The notes under the pieces were generated by a model, which worked only from the letters and a program-made list of their open reading frames with translations, was not told the DNA's origin and made no database searches. Source: Sulfurimonas sp. HSL-3221 (GTDB taxonomy: Bacteria; Campylobacterota; Campylobacteria; Campylobacterales; Sulfurimonadaceae). From it: DNA of 64,000 nucleotides. Location of the stretch: the NCBI RefSeq assembly GCF_021044585.1, contig NZ_CP087998.1:930001-994000 (forward strand), in the 5' to 3' direction. This document shows positions 17,793 through 28,557 of this stretch, in pieces. The first letter of the stretch is position 1. The number at the start of each line of letters is the position of its first letter. A program made the position numbers and the translations under genes.

Positions 17793-18785
17793 TTGCAAGA
17801 GTGGTATGACGCCATTGCGTCGGCACAGAGTGTCGACAAACTTGAAGAGATCCGTATTGCGGTGTTCGGGAAAAAAGGGGTGCTCGCGGCCGAGTTCGCG
17901 AAGATGAAGTCCGTTCCCAACGAGGAGAAGGGCGCGTTTGCCAAAGAGCTCAACGAGCATAAGGCGAAGCTGACCGAGGCCTTTAACGTCCGCAAGGAGA
18001 TCCTGGCCCTCGAAGCGCTCGAGGCGGGGATGAAAGCGGAGGCGATCGACGTGACCCTGTTCGGCCGCGGAAGCGAACGCGGTGCGCTGCACCCGGTGAT
18101 GCAGACGATGGACCGCATCGTCGAGTACTTTGTCGCCATGAACTTCTCGGTCAAGACCGGACCGATGGTCGAAGATGATTTCCATAACTTCGAGGCGCTG
18201 AACCTGCCCAAGTACCACCCGGCCCGTGACATGCAGGACACCTTTTATTTCAAAGACGAGCTGCTGCTGCGCACCCACACCTCTCCGGTCCAGATCCGCA
18301 CGATGAAGCAGGAGAAGCCGCCGATCCGTATGATCGCTCCGGGCGCCGTGTTCCGCCGCGACTACGACCTGACGCATACTCCGATGTTCCACCAGGTCGA
18401 GGGTCTGCTCGTCGACGAAGAGGGCAAAGTCTCCTTCGCGAACCTGAAGTTTATTCTTGAGGACTTCCTCAAGTACATGTTCGGTGACGTCGAGGTCCGT
18501 TTTCGCCCGAGTTTCTTCCCCTTCACGGAACCGTCCGCGGAAGTCGATATCAGCTGTATCTTCTGCGGCGGCGACGGCTGCCGCGTCTGTTCCAAGACGG
18601 GATGGCTGGAAGTCCTGGGCTGCGGGATCGTCGACCCCAACGTCTTCAAGGCGGTTGGTTATGAGAACGTCAGCGGCTACGCCTTCGGCCTCGGCGTGGA
18701 GCGCTTCGCGATGCTGATCCACCGTATCGGGGATCTGCGTTCGCTGTTTGAGGGCGATATCAGACTACTGGAGCAGTTCAAATGA
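17793..18785 (+). CDS. pheS: Phenylalanyl-tRNA synthetase alpha subunit
   Basis: The 330-residue subunit starts with TTG at 17793, six bases after AAGGAG; no ATG fits. The N-terminal coiled coil is followed by the class II catalytic core with [19 protein letters not shown] (motif 2 region), [11 protein letters not shown]-like and [18 protein letters not shown] (motif 3). With the beta subunit it forms the heterotetramer that charges tRNA-Phe. It overlaps pheT by 4 bp. The leader contains GGGG/CCCC hairpin potential (17762-17779) but no attenuator peptide was seen. Confidence 0.97.
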   Translation: MQEWYDAIASAQSVDKLEEIRIAVFGKKGVLAAEFAKMKSVPNEEKGAFAKELNEHKAKLTEAFNVRKEILALEALEAGMKAEAIDVTLFGRGSERGALHPVMQTMDRIVEYFVAMNFSVKTGPMVEDDFHNFEALNLPKYHPARDMQDTFYFKDELLLRTHTSPVQIRTMKQEKPPIRMIAPGAVFRRDYDLTHTPMFHQVEGLLVDEEGKVSFANLKFILEDFLKYMFGDVEVRFRPSFFPFTEPSAEVDISCIFCGGDGCRVCSKTGWLEVLGCGIVDPNVFKAVGYENVSGYAFGLGVERFAMLIHRIGDLRSLFEGDIRLLEQFK

Positions 18786-21115
18786 TTGTCACACGCCACT
18801 GGCTGAACGAATGGATCGACCTTTCCGACATTACGACGGAGCACCTGGCCAAGACTTTCAATGCCATCGGTCTGGAGGTCGATAGGGTAGAGTCCTACCG
18901 GATCCCCGAAAAGATCGTCGTCGGGCGGGTCGCGGCATGCGAAAGACACCCGGACGCGGATAAGCTTAACGTCTGCCAGGTCGATCTGGGCGGCGAAACG
19001 CGCCAGATCGTCTGCGGAGCACCTAACGTCGCGGCGGGGCAGTATGTTCCCGTTGCCGTCGTCGGTGCGGTCATGCCCGGCGGCCTGGAGATCAAGCCGG
19101 TCAAGCTGCGCGGCGTCGATTCGGCGGGGATGATCTGTTCCGCGACCGAACTGGGATTGCCTAAAGTGAACGACGGCATCCTTGTGCTTGATGAGAGTAT
19201 CGGCGCGCTCGAGCTCGGAAAGCCTCTCGCCGATTACCCGCTGATCAACGACGACCTGATCGAGATCGAACTGACGGCGAATCGCGGGGATTGTCTGAGT
19301 ATCCGCGGGGTGGCCCGCGACCTCTGTGCGGCCCTGGACAAGAGTCTGAAACCCCGCACTGCCGGCCGTGAGGATGAGAACCGCCTGGGCATCGGGCGTC
19401 TGCTGAAACTCGATGTTGAAGGCGATGTTACCGGAAGCGTCCGCTACCATGCGGTATCGGTCGAGTTCTTTGACGACTCACTGCTGATGACGCTGCGTCT
19501 GGCGATGATCGACGAGAGCCGCGCAAACGCCGTCGAAGGGTGTCTTGAGTACGCCATGCATACGACCGGCGTGATCCTGCGCGCCTATCCCGTGGACTTC
19601 TTCCGTGGCAATGACGAGAAGCTCGCCGAGATCGTCATCAAGCGCGAAGCCCACGGCCTCACCGCCGTCTACGGGCAGGAGTGCGCTTCGATCATCGGTA
19701 TCCGCCAGGAAGATGCTTCCCGTCTGCAAGACGTCCGCGGCGTCATCGTCATCGAGGCGAGCTATATCGCCCCGGATGTCATTTCGCAGAAGATGGCGGA
19801 GACGAAACTGCAAAGCGGGCCGCTCTACTACCGTACCTCCCGGGGAAGCGAACCGGAACTCTCCGTCGGCAGCGACTTCCTTTTCAGCTGCATCGAGGCG
19901 AAGGGCGAGGGCAAGATCTACGGCGGCACCCTGGAGCATGCCGAAGTCTTTGAACCGAAGAATATCAGCATCGATATGGCCTACGTCAGCAGCATTGTCG
20001 GTACAGAAATAGATAAGAGCCGCGTGGCGAATATTCTCAAAAACCTCGGCTTCGATATTTCCAAATCGAGCGAAGAGCAGATCGTCGTCAGCGTACCGCG
20101 CTTCCGTCACGACATCGTCAACCGTCAGGACCTGATCGAGGAGATCGTTCGTATCGTCGGTATCGACAATATCCCGGCGAAGCCTTTCGTCCTGACCGAA
20201 GCGGACCGCATCGACGATGACTACTTTGCGTTCCGGAAAAAGCAGACCTACCGTCAGCGCGCAGCGCAGAGCGGCTTTTACGAGAGCGTTCACTTTGTCT
20301 TCAACGAGCGTGAGCAGCTCGACGCCCTGGGATTGGCGAGCGTCGCGAAGGAGCTTTCTCTGCTCAACCCGATCGCCGGGACACTCGATACGTTGCGTCC
20401 GACCCTGCTGGCAGGGCTGCTCAACGCGGCCAGCAGCAATGCCAAGAACGGCCGCAAACGTATCCCGCTCTTCGAGATCGGTTCGGTCTTCGACGTCCAG
20501 CGCCGCGAATCGGTCAAAATCGCGCTCCTCTTTGCGGGAACCCTGAACGAGGACAGCCTCGACAACAGCGGGAAGCCGGAGAGTGTCAGTTTTGAGTCCT
20601 TCTCCAAACTGGCGGCGGACGTTCTGGGCGATTTCACCCTGAAGCCGGTTACGCCGACACACAAGATGGCGCACCCCTACCAGGCGGCAGCCGTCTACCA
20701 AAAGGGCCTCAAGATCGGGGAGATGTTCACGCTGCACCCGACGCTGCAGGCGGAGATGGACCTTCCGCGCACCGTGATGTTCGAAGGATCTTTTGATGCG
20801 CTCGCCTTTGAAAGGGTCGAAGCGAAGCCGTACTCCAAGTACCAGGCGTCGCACCGCGACCTCAGCATCCTGATGCCGCAGGCCATGGCGTACGCGAAGG
20901 TGGCCGAAGTCATCGAGGGAAGCCGCAGCGGCGAGATCGTCCGCTTCTACCCCGTCGACCGCTATACGGACGAGACACTGGGCGATCAGATGAGCCTGAC
21001 GCTGCGCTTCGTGCTGCAGTCGCAGGAGAAGACCCTGGAAGAAGAGGAGATCACGGCAGCGATGGAAGGGGTCCTTGCGGCCCTGCAGAACGACCTTGGG
21101 GTAGCACTGCGATGA
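18782..21115 (+). CDS. pheT: Phenylalanyl-tRNA synthetase beta subunit
   Basis: The 777-residue protein has the expected domain order: N-terminal tRNA-binding OB fold ([22 protein letters not shown]), the B3/B4 editing domain, B5 (SIVGTEI...ILKNLGFDI), a pseudo-catalytic core, and the C-terminal anticodon-binding FDX-ACB domain ([17 protein letters not shown]). The total length is normal. It starts inside the pheS stop (ATGA) and its own stop overlaps the aroA ATG, so pheS-pheT-aroA-ispH form one translational chain. Confidence 0.97.
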   Translation: MIVTRHWLNEWIDLSDITTEHLAKTFNAIGLEVDRVESYRIPEKIVVGRVAACERHPDADKLNVCQVDLGGETRQIVCGAPNVAAGQYVPVAVVGAVMPGGLEIKPVKLRGVDSAGMICSATELGLPKVNDGILVLDESIGALELGKPLADYPLINDDLIEIELTANRGDCLSIRGVARDLCAALDKSLKPRTAGREDENRLGIGRLLKLDVEGDVTGSVRYHAVSVEFFDDSLLMTLRLAMIDESRANAVEGCLEYAMHTTGVILRAYPVDFFRGNDEKLAEIVIKREAHGLTAVYGQECASIIGIRQEDASRLQDVRGVIVIEASYIAPDVISQKMAETKLQSGPLYYRTSRGSEPELSVGSDFLFSCIEAKGEGKIYGGTLEHAEVFEPKNISIDMAYVSSIVGTEIDKSRVANILKNLGFDISKSSEEQIVVSVPRFRHDIVNRQDLIEEIVRIVGIDNIPAKPFVLTEADRIDDDYFAFRKKQTYRQRAAQSGFYESVHFVFNEREQLDALGLASVAKELSLLNPIAGTLDTLRPTLLAGLLNAASSNAKNGRKRIPLFEIGSVFDVQRRESVKIALLFAGTLNEDSLDNSGKPESVSFESFSKLAADVLGDFTLKPVTPTHKMAHPYQAAAVYQKGLKIGEMFTLHPTLQAEMDLPRTVMFEGSFDALAFERVEAKPYSKYQASHRDLSILMPQAMAYAKVAEVIEGSRSGEIVRFYPVDRYTDETLGDQMSLTLRFVLQSQEKTLEEEEITAAMEGVLAALQNDLGVALR

Positions 21116-22395
21116 GCCGGGTCCGTATCGCGCCGGCGGGGACGTTCGCATTTCGCAGCGACAAGGTCGCGGCGGACAAATCGATCTCACACCGCAGCGC
21201 GATGTTCGCGACCCTCGCCGAGGGCACAAGCGTTATCCGGAACTTCCTGCGCGGGGAGGATACGATGAATACCCTGCGCATCGTGGAAGCGTTGGGGGCC
21301 GAGGTGGCGGATGACGGCGAGGTGATCACAATCGCCTCCCGCGGCATCAAAGAGCCCGACGACATCCTCGACTGCGGCAATTCCGGTACGGGGATGCGGC
21401 TTTTCTGCGGGCTGCTCGCGTCGGCGGAGGGGCACTTCGTGTTGAGCGGGGACGAATACCTCCGCCGCCGCCCGATGAAACGGGTAACGGCGCCGCTGCG
21501 CAGCATCGGCGCGCAGCTCGACGGCCGCAACAACGGCGACCTTGCGCCGCTGAGCGTGCGTGGCGGTTCGCTGAAGGCTTTCGACTATAAAAGCCCTGTC
21601 GCTTCGGCGCAGGTTAAAAGCGCCATGATCCTCGCAGCGCTTCGGGCCGACGGCCCCTGCTATTTCGAAGAACCCGAACTCAGCCGAGACCATACGGAGC
21701 GGATGCTCAGCGGGATGGGGGCCGAGATCAAAACGGAGCATCTCCGAACGGAAGTGCAGCCGCTCGGCGGACTGCTGCAGCCCCTTGATATCCGGGTCCC
21801 CGCCGATCCCTCCAGCGCCTTCTTTTTTGCCGTTGCCGCAGCGATCATACCCGGCAGCAGCGCCGTCATCGAGGGCGTCACCCTCAACCCGACCCGTATC
21901 GAGGCCTTCAAGGCGCTCGAACGCATGGGGGCGGATATTCGCTACGAGGTGACCGACGAGCGGTATGAGCCCATCGGGAATATCGAGGTGCGCTACCGGC
22001 CGCTCAAGGCGGTCGTCGTCGAAGAGAACATCGCTTGGCTGATTGACGAATTGCCGGCGCTGGCCGTCGCGATGGCGACGGCGGAGGGGACCAGCGAGGT
22101 CAAAAATGCCGAAGAGCTCCGGGTCAAGGAGAGCGACCGCATCACTACGGTGATGACGAACCTGCAAAAATGCGGTATAGTCTGTGAAGAGTCCAACGAC
22201 GGCTACCGCATTACGGGCGGAGCATTGCAGGCGGCTGCCGTCGACAGTTTCGGGGACCACCGCATCGCGATGAGTTTTATCGTCGCCGGGCTGCGCTGCG
22301 GGATGGAAGTCACGGATACCGACTGTATCCGGACCTCCTTCCCGAACTTTTTCGAACTGATCGGTACGATCGGGGAAGTGCAACATGAAGATTGA
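21112..22395 (+). CDS. aroA: 3-phosphoshikimate 1-carboxyvinyltransferase (EPSP synthase)
   Basis: This 427-residue enzyme has the shikimate-pathway motifs DKSISHRSAMFA, LDCGNSGTGMRLFCGLLA (PEP and glyphosate-site region), and the C-terminal LRVKESDRI and DHRIAMSFIVAGL. It joins PEP and shikimate-3-phosphate. The stop at 22395 lies 11 bp inside ispH. The grouping pheST-aroA-ispH is seen in related Campylobacterota. Confidence 0.96.
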   Translation: MSRVRIAPAGTFAFRSDKVAADKSISHRSAMFATLAEGTSVIRNFLRGEDTMNTLRIVEALGAEVADDGEVITIASRGIKEPDDILDCGNSGTGMRLFCGLLASAEGHFVLSGDEYLRRRPMKRVTAPLRSIGAQLDGRNNGDLAPLSVRGGSLKAFDYKSPVASAQVKSAMILAALRADGPCYFEEPELSRDHTERMLSGMGAEIKTEHLRTEVQPLGGLLQPLDIRVPADPSSAFFFAVAAAIIPGSSAVIEGVTLNPTRIEAFKALERMGADIRYEVTDERYEPIGNIEVRYRPLKAVVVEENIAWLIDELPALAVAMATAEGTSEVKNAEELRVKESDRITTVMTNLQKCGIVCEESNDGYRITGGALQAAAVDSFGDHRIAMSFIVAGLRCGMEVTDTDCIRTSFPNFFELIGTIGEVQHED

Positions 22396-23221
22396 ACTGG
22401 CAGAGAACTATGGCTTCTGTTTCGGCGTCAAACGGGCGATCAAGATCGCCGAGGAGAACCGCCAGTCGGCCACCTACGGCCCACTGATCCATAATGCGAA
22501 GGAGATCGAACGTCTCCAGAAGGATTTCCAGGTCGCATTGACGGAGAATCTGGACGATTTCCAAGCGGGCGACACGGCGGTCATCCGGACCCACGGCATT
22601 CCGAAGCAGGAGCTGGAGACGCTCTATGCGCGAGATGTCCATGTCGTTGACGCCACCTGCCCCTATGTGACCAAACCGCAGCAGATCTGCGAGGAGATGA
22701 GCGAGCAGGGGTACGACATCGTTATCTTCGGCGATGAGGCGCATCCGGAGATCCGCGGGGTGAAAAGCTACGCCAAGGAAGGCGCTTATGTCGTTATGAG
22801 CGTCGAGGAGCTCGAACAGATCCGCTTCAAAGAGAAGATTGCCGTCGTGGCGCAGACGACGCGGAAAGTCGACGAGTTCCTCAAAATCGTCAATTACCTG
22901 ATACCGCGCTATAAAGAGGTAAGGGTCTTCAACACGATCTGCAACGCGACCTTCGAAAACCAGGATGCGGTGCGGGACCTCTCAAAACGGGCCGATGTGA
23001 TGATCATCATCGGCGGGAAGAACTCTTCGAATACGAAGCAGCTGCACAGTATCGCCCAGGCGTACTGCCTGGACAGTTATCACATCGAAGGACCCGACGA
23101 CATCGACGACGCCTGGTTTGACGGGAAAGCGTATTGCGGCATCAGTGCCGGCGCTTCCACGCCGGATTGGATCATCGAACAGGTGATTGCGCGGATCAAA
23201 ACGGGCTCGAAGAGCGCCTGA
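22385..23221 (+). CDS. ispH: 4-hydroxy-3-methylbut-2-enyl diphosphate reductase
   Basis: The 278-residue iron-sulfur enzyme has the three cluster cysteines in YGFCFGVKRAI (about residue 12), VDATCPYV (about 96) and FNTICNATF (about 190), together with IRTHGIPK and the SAGASTPDW end motif. It makes IPP and DMAPP in the MEP pathway, the substrates used by the polyprenyl synthase at 8461. It overlaps aroA by 11 bp. Confidence 0.96.
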   Translation: MKIELAENYGFCFGVKRAIKIAEENRQSATYGPLIHNAKEIERLQKDFQVALTENLDDFQAGDTAVIRTHGIPKQELETLYARDVHVVDATCPYVTKPQQICEEMSEQGYDIVIFGDEAHPEIRGVKSYAKEGAYVVMSVEELEQIRFKEKIAVVAQTTRKVDEFLKIVNYLIPRYKEVRVFNTICNATFENQDAVRDLSKRADVMIIIGGKNSSNTKQLHSIAQAYCLDSYHIEGPDDIDDAWFDGKAYCGISAGASTPDWIIEQVIARIKTGSKSA

Positions 23222-23223
23222 AG

Positions 23224-23244
23224 CTTCCGGCGCGTTTCCGGAAG
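23224..23244 (+). terminator. Hairpin after ispH
   Basis: CTTCCGG (23224-23230) and CCGGAAG (23238-23244) form a 7-bp stem directly after the ispH stop. No long T tract follows, so termination efficiency is uncertain. Confidence 0.4.
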
Positions 23245-23309
23245 ATGCTGCTTAGCGTAAAAAATCCGCCCTCCTGTAATCTTTCTGCTTCATAAAAGCT
23301 TTCTTTCGC

Positions 23310-23315
23310 TATACT
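23310..23315 (+). promoter_or_regulatory. Candidate -10 box for rpsA
   Basis: TATACT lies 34 bp before the rpsA ATG, preceded by a pyrimidine-rich AT stretch typical of Campylobacterota promoters. AAGGGTACAGGT precedes the ATG. Confidence 0.45.
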
Positions 23316-23348
23316 CACGAGATTTTATTACGTAATAAGGGTACAGGT

Positions 23349-25010
23349 ATGGCTTTCGATAACGAAGCATTTGAAGAAGAAAATTTCGCCGAGATGCTGG
23401 AGGCTTCTTTCCAGGAGCAAGAATCAAATCGCATCACCGAAGGTGAAATTGTCGCAATCCAGGAAGACGATAATCGCGCGCTCGTCGGAGTTGGAGAGAA
23501 ACTGGAAGGTATCATCAGTCTTGATGAGATCAGGGATGAGGCAGGCAACCTGCTTTTCAACGTCGGTGACAAGATCACGGTTATGGTCACAGGACACTAC
23601 AACGAGCGTCCGAAGATCTCCTACCGCAAGGTCCTCGAGCAGCAGAAGACAATGGAATTCGTCGAGGCGCACAAAGAGGATTTCGAAGATGTGATCATCG
23701 AAGGAACCGTGACCAAGAAGAACCGCGGCGGCTACGTGATCGAAGCGGACGGCGTCTGCTTCTTCATGCCGCGTTCACTCGCGGCGTTCAAAGAGAGTGA
23801 CAACGTTCTTGGCCGCAAAGTCAAGGCACAGGTCATTAAACTTGATCCGGAAGACAACTCCATCGTCGTCTCCCGCCGCAAACTCTTCAACGAAGAGCGC
23901 AAGCGCAAGAAAGAGATCATCGACCAGCTGATGGAAGAGGGTACGATCGTCGAAGGTGTTATCAAGAAGATCACCAGTTACGGTATGTTTGTAGACGTCG
24001 GCGGTGTCGACGGCCTGGTCCACTACAACGAGATCAGCTACAAAGGCCCGGTCAACCCGTCCAAGCTCTACAACGAAGGCGACAAGGTCCTCGTCAAAGC
24101 GATTGCTTACGACAAAGACAAGCGCCACCTCTCCCTCTCCATTAAAGCGGTCCAGCCGGATCCGTGGAAAGAGATCGAGGACGAACTCGAAGCAGGCGAT
24201 ACTATTACGGTTACGGTCAGCAACATCGAGCCGTACGGTGCGTTCGTCGACCTCGGAAACGATATCGAAGGTTTCCTCCATATCTCAGAGATCACCTGGG
24301 ACAAAAACATCAAGAACCCGAAAGACTACCTGACCGTCGGCGACGACATCGACGTCGAGGTGATCGACGTTGATCCGGATAAGCACAAGCTGCGCGTCTC
24401 CCTCAAGCGTCTTCTGCCGAAACCTTTCGACGAATTCGCGAAGAAATTCAAAGAGGGCGATATTGTGACCGGTACCGTCACATCCCTGACGGACTTCGGT
24501 GCGTTCGTCAAGATTGCCGGCGTCGAAGGGCTCCTGCACAACCAGGACACGACATGGGAAAAAGGCGTCAAAGCCAAAGACCTCTTCAAATCCGGCGACG
24601 AAGTCGAAGTCAAGATCGCCAAGATCAACCGCGACGATCAGAAGATCTCCCTCAACCGCAAGATGCTCGAAGAGAGCCCGGTTGAGAAGTTTGCCGCTTC
24701 CCACCGCGTGAACGACATTGTCAAAGGCAGCGTCCGTGACGTAAAAGACTTCGGTGTCTTCGTCTCCCTGAGCGACGGCGTCGATGCGCTGATCCGCAAC
24801 GAAGACCTCGAACCGCTCAAAGCGGAAGAGCTCGAAAAAGGGCAGGAGATCGAAGCGGCAATCGTTGCGATCGACGCCAAGCGCGACCGTATCCGCCTCT
24901 CTGTCCGCAAACTCGACAGACTGCACGATCAGAAAATCCTCGACAAGCTCAACGAAGAGGAAGGTTCCAACAGCCTCGGCGACCTGATCAAAGACCAACT
25001 CAAAAAATAA
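23349..25010 (+). CDS. rpsA: 30S ribosomal protein S1
   Basis: The 553-residue protein consists of six S1 RNA-binding repeats; the copies are visible as recurring G-x-V-x-x-I/V...YGxFVDVGGVDGLVH, YGAFVDLGNDIEGFLHISE, FGAFVKIAGVEGLLH and FGVFVSLSDGVDALI segments. The acidic N-terminus (MAFDNEAFEEENFAEML) docks on the ribosome through S2 in other bacteria. It binds mRNA leaders for initiation. Codon use is strongly biased, as expected for a highly expressed gene. Confidence 0.95.
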   Translation: MAFDNEAFEEENFAEMLEASFQEQESNRITEGEIVAIQEDDNRALVGVGEKLEGIISLDEIRDEAGNLLFNVGDKITVMVTGHYNERPKISYRKVLEQQKTMEFVEAHKEDFEDVIIEGTVTKKNRGGYVIEADGVCFFMPRSLAAFKESDNVLGRKVKAQVIKLDPEDNSIVVSRRKLFNEERKRKKEIIDQLMEEGTIVEGVIKKITSYGMFVDVGGVDGLVHYNEISYKGPVNPSKLYNEGDKVLVKAIAYDKDKRHLSLSIKAVQPDPWKEIEDELEAGDTITVTVSNIEPYGAFVDLGNDIEGFLHISEITWDKNIKNPKDYLTVGDDIDVEVIDVDPDKHKLRVSLKRLLPKPFDEFAKKFKEGDIVTGTVTSLTDFGAFVKIAGVEGLLHNQDTTWEKGVKAKDLFKSGDEVEVKIAKINRDDQKISLNRKMLEESPVEKFAASHRVNDIVKGSVRDVKDFGVFVSLSDGVDALIRNEDLEPLKAEELEKGQEIEAAIVAIDAKRDRIRLSVRKLDRLHDQKILDKLNEEEGSNSLGDLIKDQLKK

Positions 25011-25034
25011 CCCCTTTCCGCACCGGCGGAGGGG
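25011..25034 (+). terminator. Terminator hairpin after rpsA
   Basis: CCCC and GGGG enclose TCCGC/GCGGA with an ACCG loop and a two-base bulge, starting at the base after the rpsA stop. The following T-content is modest (CTTCCCAAATTT). Confidence 0.6.
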
Positions 25035-25112
25035 CTTCCCAAATTTATCAGCAATGCCCTGCGAGGCAGGTACTTGTTGATAACATTTTCAATTTCACTT
25101 TAGGATTTTAAG

Positions 25113-26699
25113 ATGGAAAAATATAAAGTAGTCGTGTGTGACCATATTCACGAAGCCGGGCTCGAGATGCTTCAGAACGATCCGCAGATCGATTACGTTT
25201 TCGCTGCCGATGTCGACAAAACGGCGCTGCTCGATGTCATCGCCGATGCCGACGTCGCGATCACACGCTCCTCTACCGACGTGGATGACAAGTTCATCGG
25301 TGCCGCCAAGCAGATGAAGGCGATCGTCCGCGCCGGTGTCGGTGTCGACAACGTCGATATCGACGGCTGCTCCAAAGAGGGGATCATCGTCATGAACGTC
25401 CCGACGGCCAATACGATCGCTGCCGTCGAACTGACCATGGCCCATATGCTCTCCTGTATGCGCATGTTCCCCTACTCCCACGACCATCTTAAAAACCAGC
25501 GCATCTGGAAGCGCGAGAAATGGTACGGCTACGAGCTCAAAGGCAAGAAGCTCGGTATCATCGGTTTCGGTAACATCGGGAGCCGCGTCGGGGTACGCTG
25601 CAAGGCGTTCGAAATGGACGTCGTGGCCTACGATCCGTACATCCCGGCCTCCAAGGCGACAGACCTCGGCGTGAAATACACGGACAGCTTCGATGAGATC
25701 CTCGGCTGCGACATTATCACGATCCATACGCCGAAAAACTCTGAGACGATCGACATCATCGGTGCCGAAGAGATCGCGAAGATGAAAGACGGCGTCGTGC
25801 TCGTCAACTGTGCCCGCGGCGGCCTCTACAACGAGGAAGCGCTCTATGACGGCCTCAAATCCGGCAAGATTCGTTTCGCCGGTATCGACGTCTTCAAGAA
25901 AGAGCCGGCAACGGACCACCCGCTGCTCGACCTGGACAACATCGTCGTCTCCCCGCACCTTGGTGCGAACACCTTCGAATCCCAGTACAACATCGGTACG
26001 CAGGCGGCGCAGCAGGCGATCGAAGCGGCCAAGGGCATCGCCTTCCCGAACGCCTTCAACCTGCCGATCGACGAGACGAAGATCCCGGCATTCGTCAAAC
26101 CGTTCCTGGAGCTCGGACAGAAGATCGGCTTTATGGCGAGCGAGCTCAACCGTGCACCGATCGTCTCCATCAAGGTCAGCGCACAGGGCGATATCGCCGA
26201 GTACCTCGACTCTCTCAGTACCTTTGTAACCGTCGGTGCACTGGCGGACAAGACCGGAGATACCATCAACTACGTCAACGCCTCTTTCATCGCCGAGCAG
26301 AAGGGGATCAAGATCGAAACCTCTGCCGAGCTCGGCAGCAGCGCCTATAAAAACCTCATTTCCGTCAAACTGACGACGGACAAGCGTGTCGTCGATATCG
26401 ACGCGACGATCTTCGAAGAGGGCGTCCAGCGTATCGTCGAGGTCAACGGTTTCGACCTCGACGTCGAGCCGAAGGGGAACTTCACCCTCTTCAAAAACAC
26501 CGATGTCCCGGGCGTTATCGGCAAAGTGGGATCGCTGCTGGCGCGTAACGGCGTCAACATCGGCGACTTCCGCCTGGGCCGCAACAGCAACGGCGAAGCC
26601 CTTGCCGTCATTATCACCGACACGCCGGTCAAAGACGCAGCACTTTCTGAGCTCTCCGCGCTCGAAGAGTGCATCAGCGTCGACACGGTCCGCCTCTAA
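25113..26699 (+). CDS. serA: D-3-phosphoglycerate dehydrogenase
   Basis: The 528-residue enzyme is the long SerA form: a nucleotide-binding core with IIGFGNIGSRVGVRCKAF (about residues 149-166), the NCARGGLYNEEAL and SPHLGANTFESQ motifs with catalytic histidine, an intervening ASB domain, and a C-terminal ACT domain (KNTDVPGVIGKVGSLLARNGVNIGDF). It oxidises 3-phosphoglycerate to start serine synthesis, and the ACT domain binds serine for feedback control. Its leader has a weak ribosome site (TAGGATTTTAAG). Confidence 0.96.
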   Translation: MEKYKVVVCDHIHEAGLEMLQNDPQIDYVFAADVDKTALLDVIADADVAITRSSTDVDDKFIGAAKQMKAIVRAGVGVDNVDIDGCSKEGIIVMNVPTANTIAAVELTMAHMLSCMRMFPYSHDHLKNQRIWKREKWYGYELKGKKLGIIGFGNIGSRVGVRCKAFEMDVVAYDPYIPASKATDLGVKYTDSFDEILGCDIITIHTPKNSETIDIIGAEEIAKMKDGVVLVNCARGGLYNEEALYDGLKSGKIRFAGIDVFKKEPATDHPLLDLDNIVVSPHLGANTFESQYNIGTQAAQQAIEAAKGIAFPNAFNLPIDETKIPAFVKPFLELGQKIGFMASELNRAPIVSIKVSAQGDIAEYLDSLSTFVTVGALADKTGDTINYVNASFIAEQKGIKIETSAELGSSAYKNLISVKLTTDKRVVDIDATIFEEGVQRIVEVNGFDLDVEPKGNFTLFKNTDVPGVIGKVGSLLARNGVNIGDFRLGRNSNGEALAVIITDTPVKDAALSELSALEECISVDTVRL

Positions 26700-26720
26700 A
26701 GAGACCATCGGAGTCTTCCG

Positions 26721-27413
26721 GTGTTCTCGCACTTTCCCGCAGGCACCCTCCCTTTTTTAGCCGAACTCCAGAGCAATAATTCCAAAGCCTGGTTTGACGC
26801 CAACAAGATGCTCTACCATGAGCTTGTGCTTGAACCCAGCCGCGCATTCGTCGAGGAGATGGGCGAACACCTCATGGCCCTCGTGCCGACGATCAATGCC
26901 CTGCCGAAAGTCAACGGTTCGCTCTTCCGCATCTACCGCGACCAGCGTTTCCATTTCGATGAGCCGCCGCTGAAGGACCATATCGGGATCGTCTTCTGGC
27001 AGGGCGGCGGCAAGCGGATGCAGAGCAGCGCTTTCTACCTCCATTTCGACCCGCAGACGCTCCTGGTCGCAACGGGCTTGCGCCGCTTCAAGCCCGCGAT
27101 GCTCTCCGCTTACCGTTCCTATCTGAAATCCGAAGAGCGCCGAAGGGAGCTGCAGGCTATCCTCGAGCGGCTGACGGCGCAGGGGTACAGGCTGCCGGAG
27201 AAACGCTACAAGCGCCTTCCGGCCGGTTTTGACGCCTCGATGCCCCTGGCAGAACTCACTCTTTACAACTGCATGTACGCCTATACGGAGACCGAGGCGG
27301 CGTTGATGACGTCCGAAACGCTTATCGACACGCTCTATGCGCATTACGAAGCGATGCTCCCGTTGCAGCAGTGGGTGTATGAAATGACGCTATATGCGGA
27401 GCAGCAGAACTGA
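26721..27413 (+). CDS. DUF2461 family protein
   Basis: The 230-residue protein begins with GTG and shows the DUF2461 pattern: FLAELQSNNSKAWFDANK near the N-terminus, LFRIYRDQRFH, and FYLHFDPQTLLVATGL in the middle. The family is widespread and of unknown function; the conserved arginine-aspartate (YRDxRF) motif has been taken as a possible active or ligand site. It converges on the AraC gene with 2 bp between the stops. Confidence 0.85.
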   Translation: MFSHFPAGTLPFLAELQSNNSKAWFDANKMLYHELVLEPSRAFVEEMGEHLMALVPTINALPKVNGSLFRIYRDQRFHFDEPPLKDHIGIVFWQGGGKRMQSSAFYLHFDPQTLLVATGLRRFKPAMLSAYRSYLKSEERRRELQAILERLTAQGYRLPEKRYKRLPAGFDASMPLAELTLYNCMYAYTETEAALMTSETLIDTLYAHYEAMLPLQQWVYEMTLYAEQQN

Positions 27414-27415
27414 TC

Positions 27416-28369
27416 CTACCGATGCTTTCCGGGAACCAGTGACGGGTAGTCTATCCGGTTGCGAAGACGGTACTCCTTCGGACAGATTCCTTCATGGTTT
27501 TTGAAAAAACGCCCCAGCTGTGAGGGGCTTTCGAAATTGAGGGCGTAGGCGATCTGCTTGATTGACATGTTGCCGAAGCAGAGCAGGTACTGGATCTCCT
27601 TGATAATGCGCAGGTGGATGTAGGAGAGGGCGCTTCGGTGCAGGGTGGCCTTGACCGTTTCACTGAGATGCTTCGGGGTGACAGCCATCATCTCGGCATA
27701 CGCTTTGACGCTCTTTTTGTTCCAGAAATGCTCCTCGATCAGGACCAGGAACTCCGCGCTGAGCTGTTCGGCCCTGGTGAGGTTCTGCGGCAGGCCGGCA
27801 TTCTGCTTTTCGCGTTTGAGGATGAAGAGCAGCTGGGTGATCAGCATCTTGGCCATACTCCTGAAATCCTCTTTTTTCTGGCGCAGTTCATAGCTGAGCT
27901 GCTCATAGAGGGAGAGGACCTGGGCATAGCTCGCCGTATCGAGGACGACATCGTTCTGGTGAAGGCGGTGAAAGGCAAAGAGCGGGTCGAGGTCCTCCGA
28001 GGAGAGGTTCTTCTCTTCAATGAACGCCTTGTCGAAGAGCAGCACGTAGGTTTTCGATTCGTCCGAGATATCCCTGAACGCGTAGATGGAGCCGGGGCAG
28101 ACCAGTTGCAGCGCCTGGGGTTGGATCGTGTAGTCAAAGTGGTTGACGCTGCGGATGGTCTCTCCCTTGAGTCTGAGAAAAAGGGCGTAATAGTCGAACC
28201 GGAGGGGAATGCCGTGACTCGGCGCGATGTCATCGAGCAGCAAGACGACATCCTTCGCTTCGAAACCTTCGGCGTAAAAGTCCATCCCGAAGGTGGGGTT
28301 GGGTTTGAAAAGGTACTTGTAGGTATTGATCGTCTCTTCGATCGTGTATAGCGGAAGCGGCGCTCCCAT
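27416..28369 (-). CDS. AraC-family transcriptional regulator
   Basis: The 317-residue protein has an N-terminal cupin-like sensory domain and a C-terminal AraC DNA-binding domain with two helix-turn-helices (KSVKAYAEMMAVTPKHLSETVK and MSIKQIAYALNFESPSQLGRFFKNHEG). The start MGAPLPLY at 28369 follows GAAAGGTGAG. A TATAAT on the minus strand at 28399-28394 is a good -10. It is divergent from a cupin gene with a 188-bp gap, so it probably controls that gene and itself. Confidence 0.9.
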   Translation of the reverse strand: MGAPLPLYTIEETINTYKYLFKPNPTFGMDFYAEGFEAKDVVLLLDDIAPSHGIPLRFDYYALFLRLKGETIRSVNHFDYTIQPQALQLVCPGSIYAFRDISDESKTYVLLFDKAFIEEKNLSSEDLDPLFAFHRLHQNDVVLDTASYAQVLSLYEQLSYELRQKKEDFRSMAKMLITQLLFILKREKQNAGLPQNLTRAEQLSAEFLVLIEEHFWNKKSVKAYAEMMAVTPKHLSETVKATLHRSALSYIHLRIIKEIQYLLCFGNMSIKQIAYALNFESPSQLGRFFKNHEGICPKEYRLRNRIDYPSLVPGKHR

Positions 28370-28557
28370 GGTCTCACCTTTCTTCTTTTGCCTATTATAG
28401 TGACGCAATAACTATAGAAAAATCAAATAATCCGACAAATTGCACAGTTAAGCGAACATTGGCTCTTTCCAACGGATGCGTGTGCTGTTAAGATGGTGGG
28501 GTAGTACTGCAAAATTCATTTTTAGGCCGTTACGGCCTTTGATAAAAAGGATTCTCT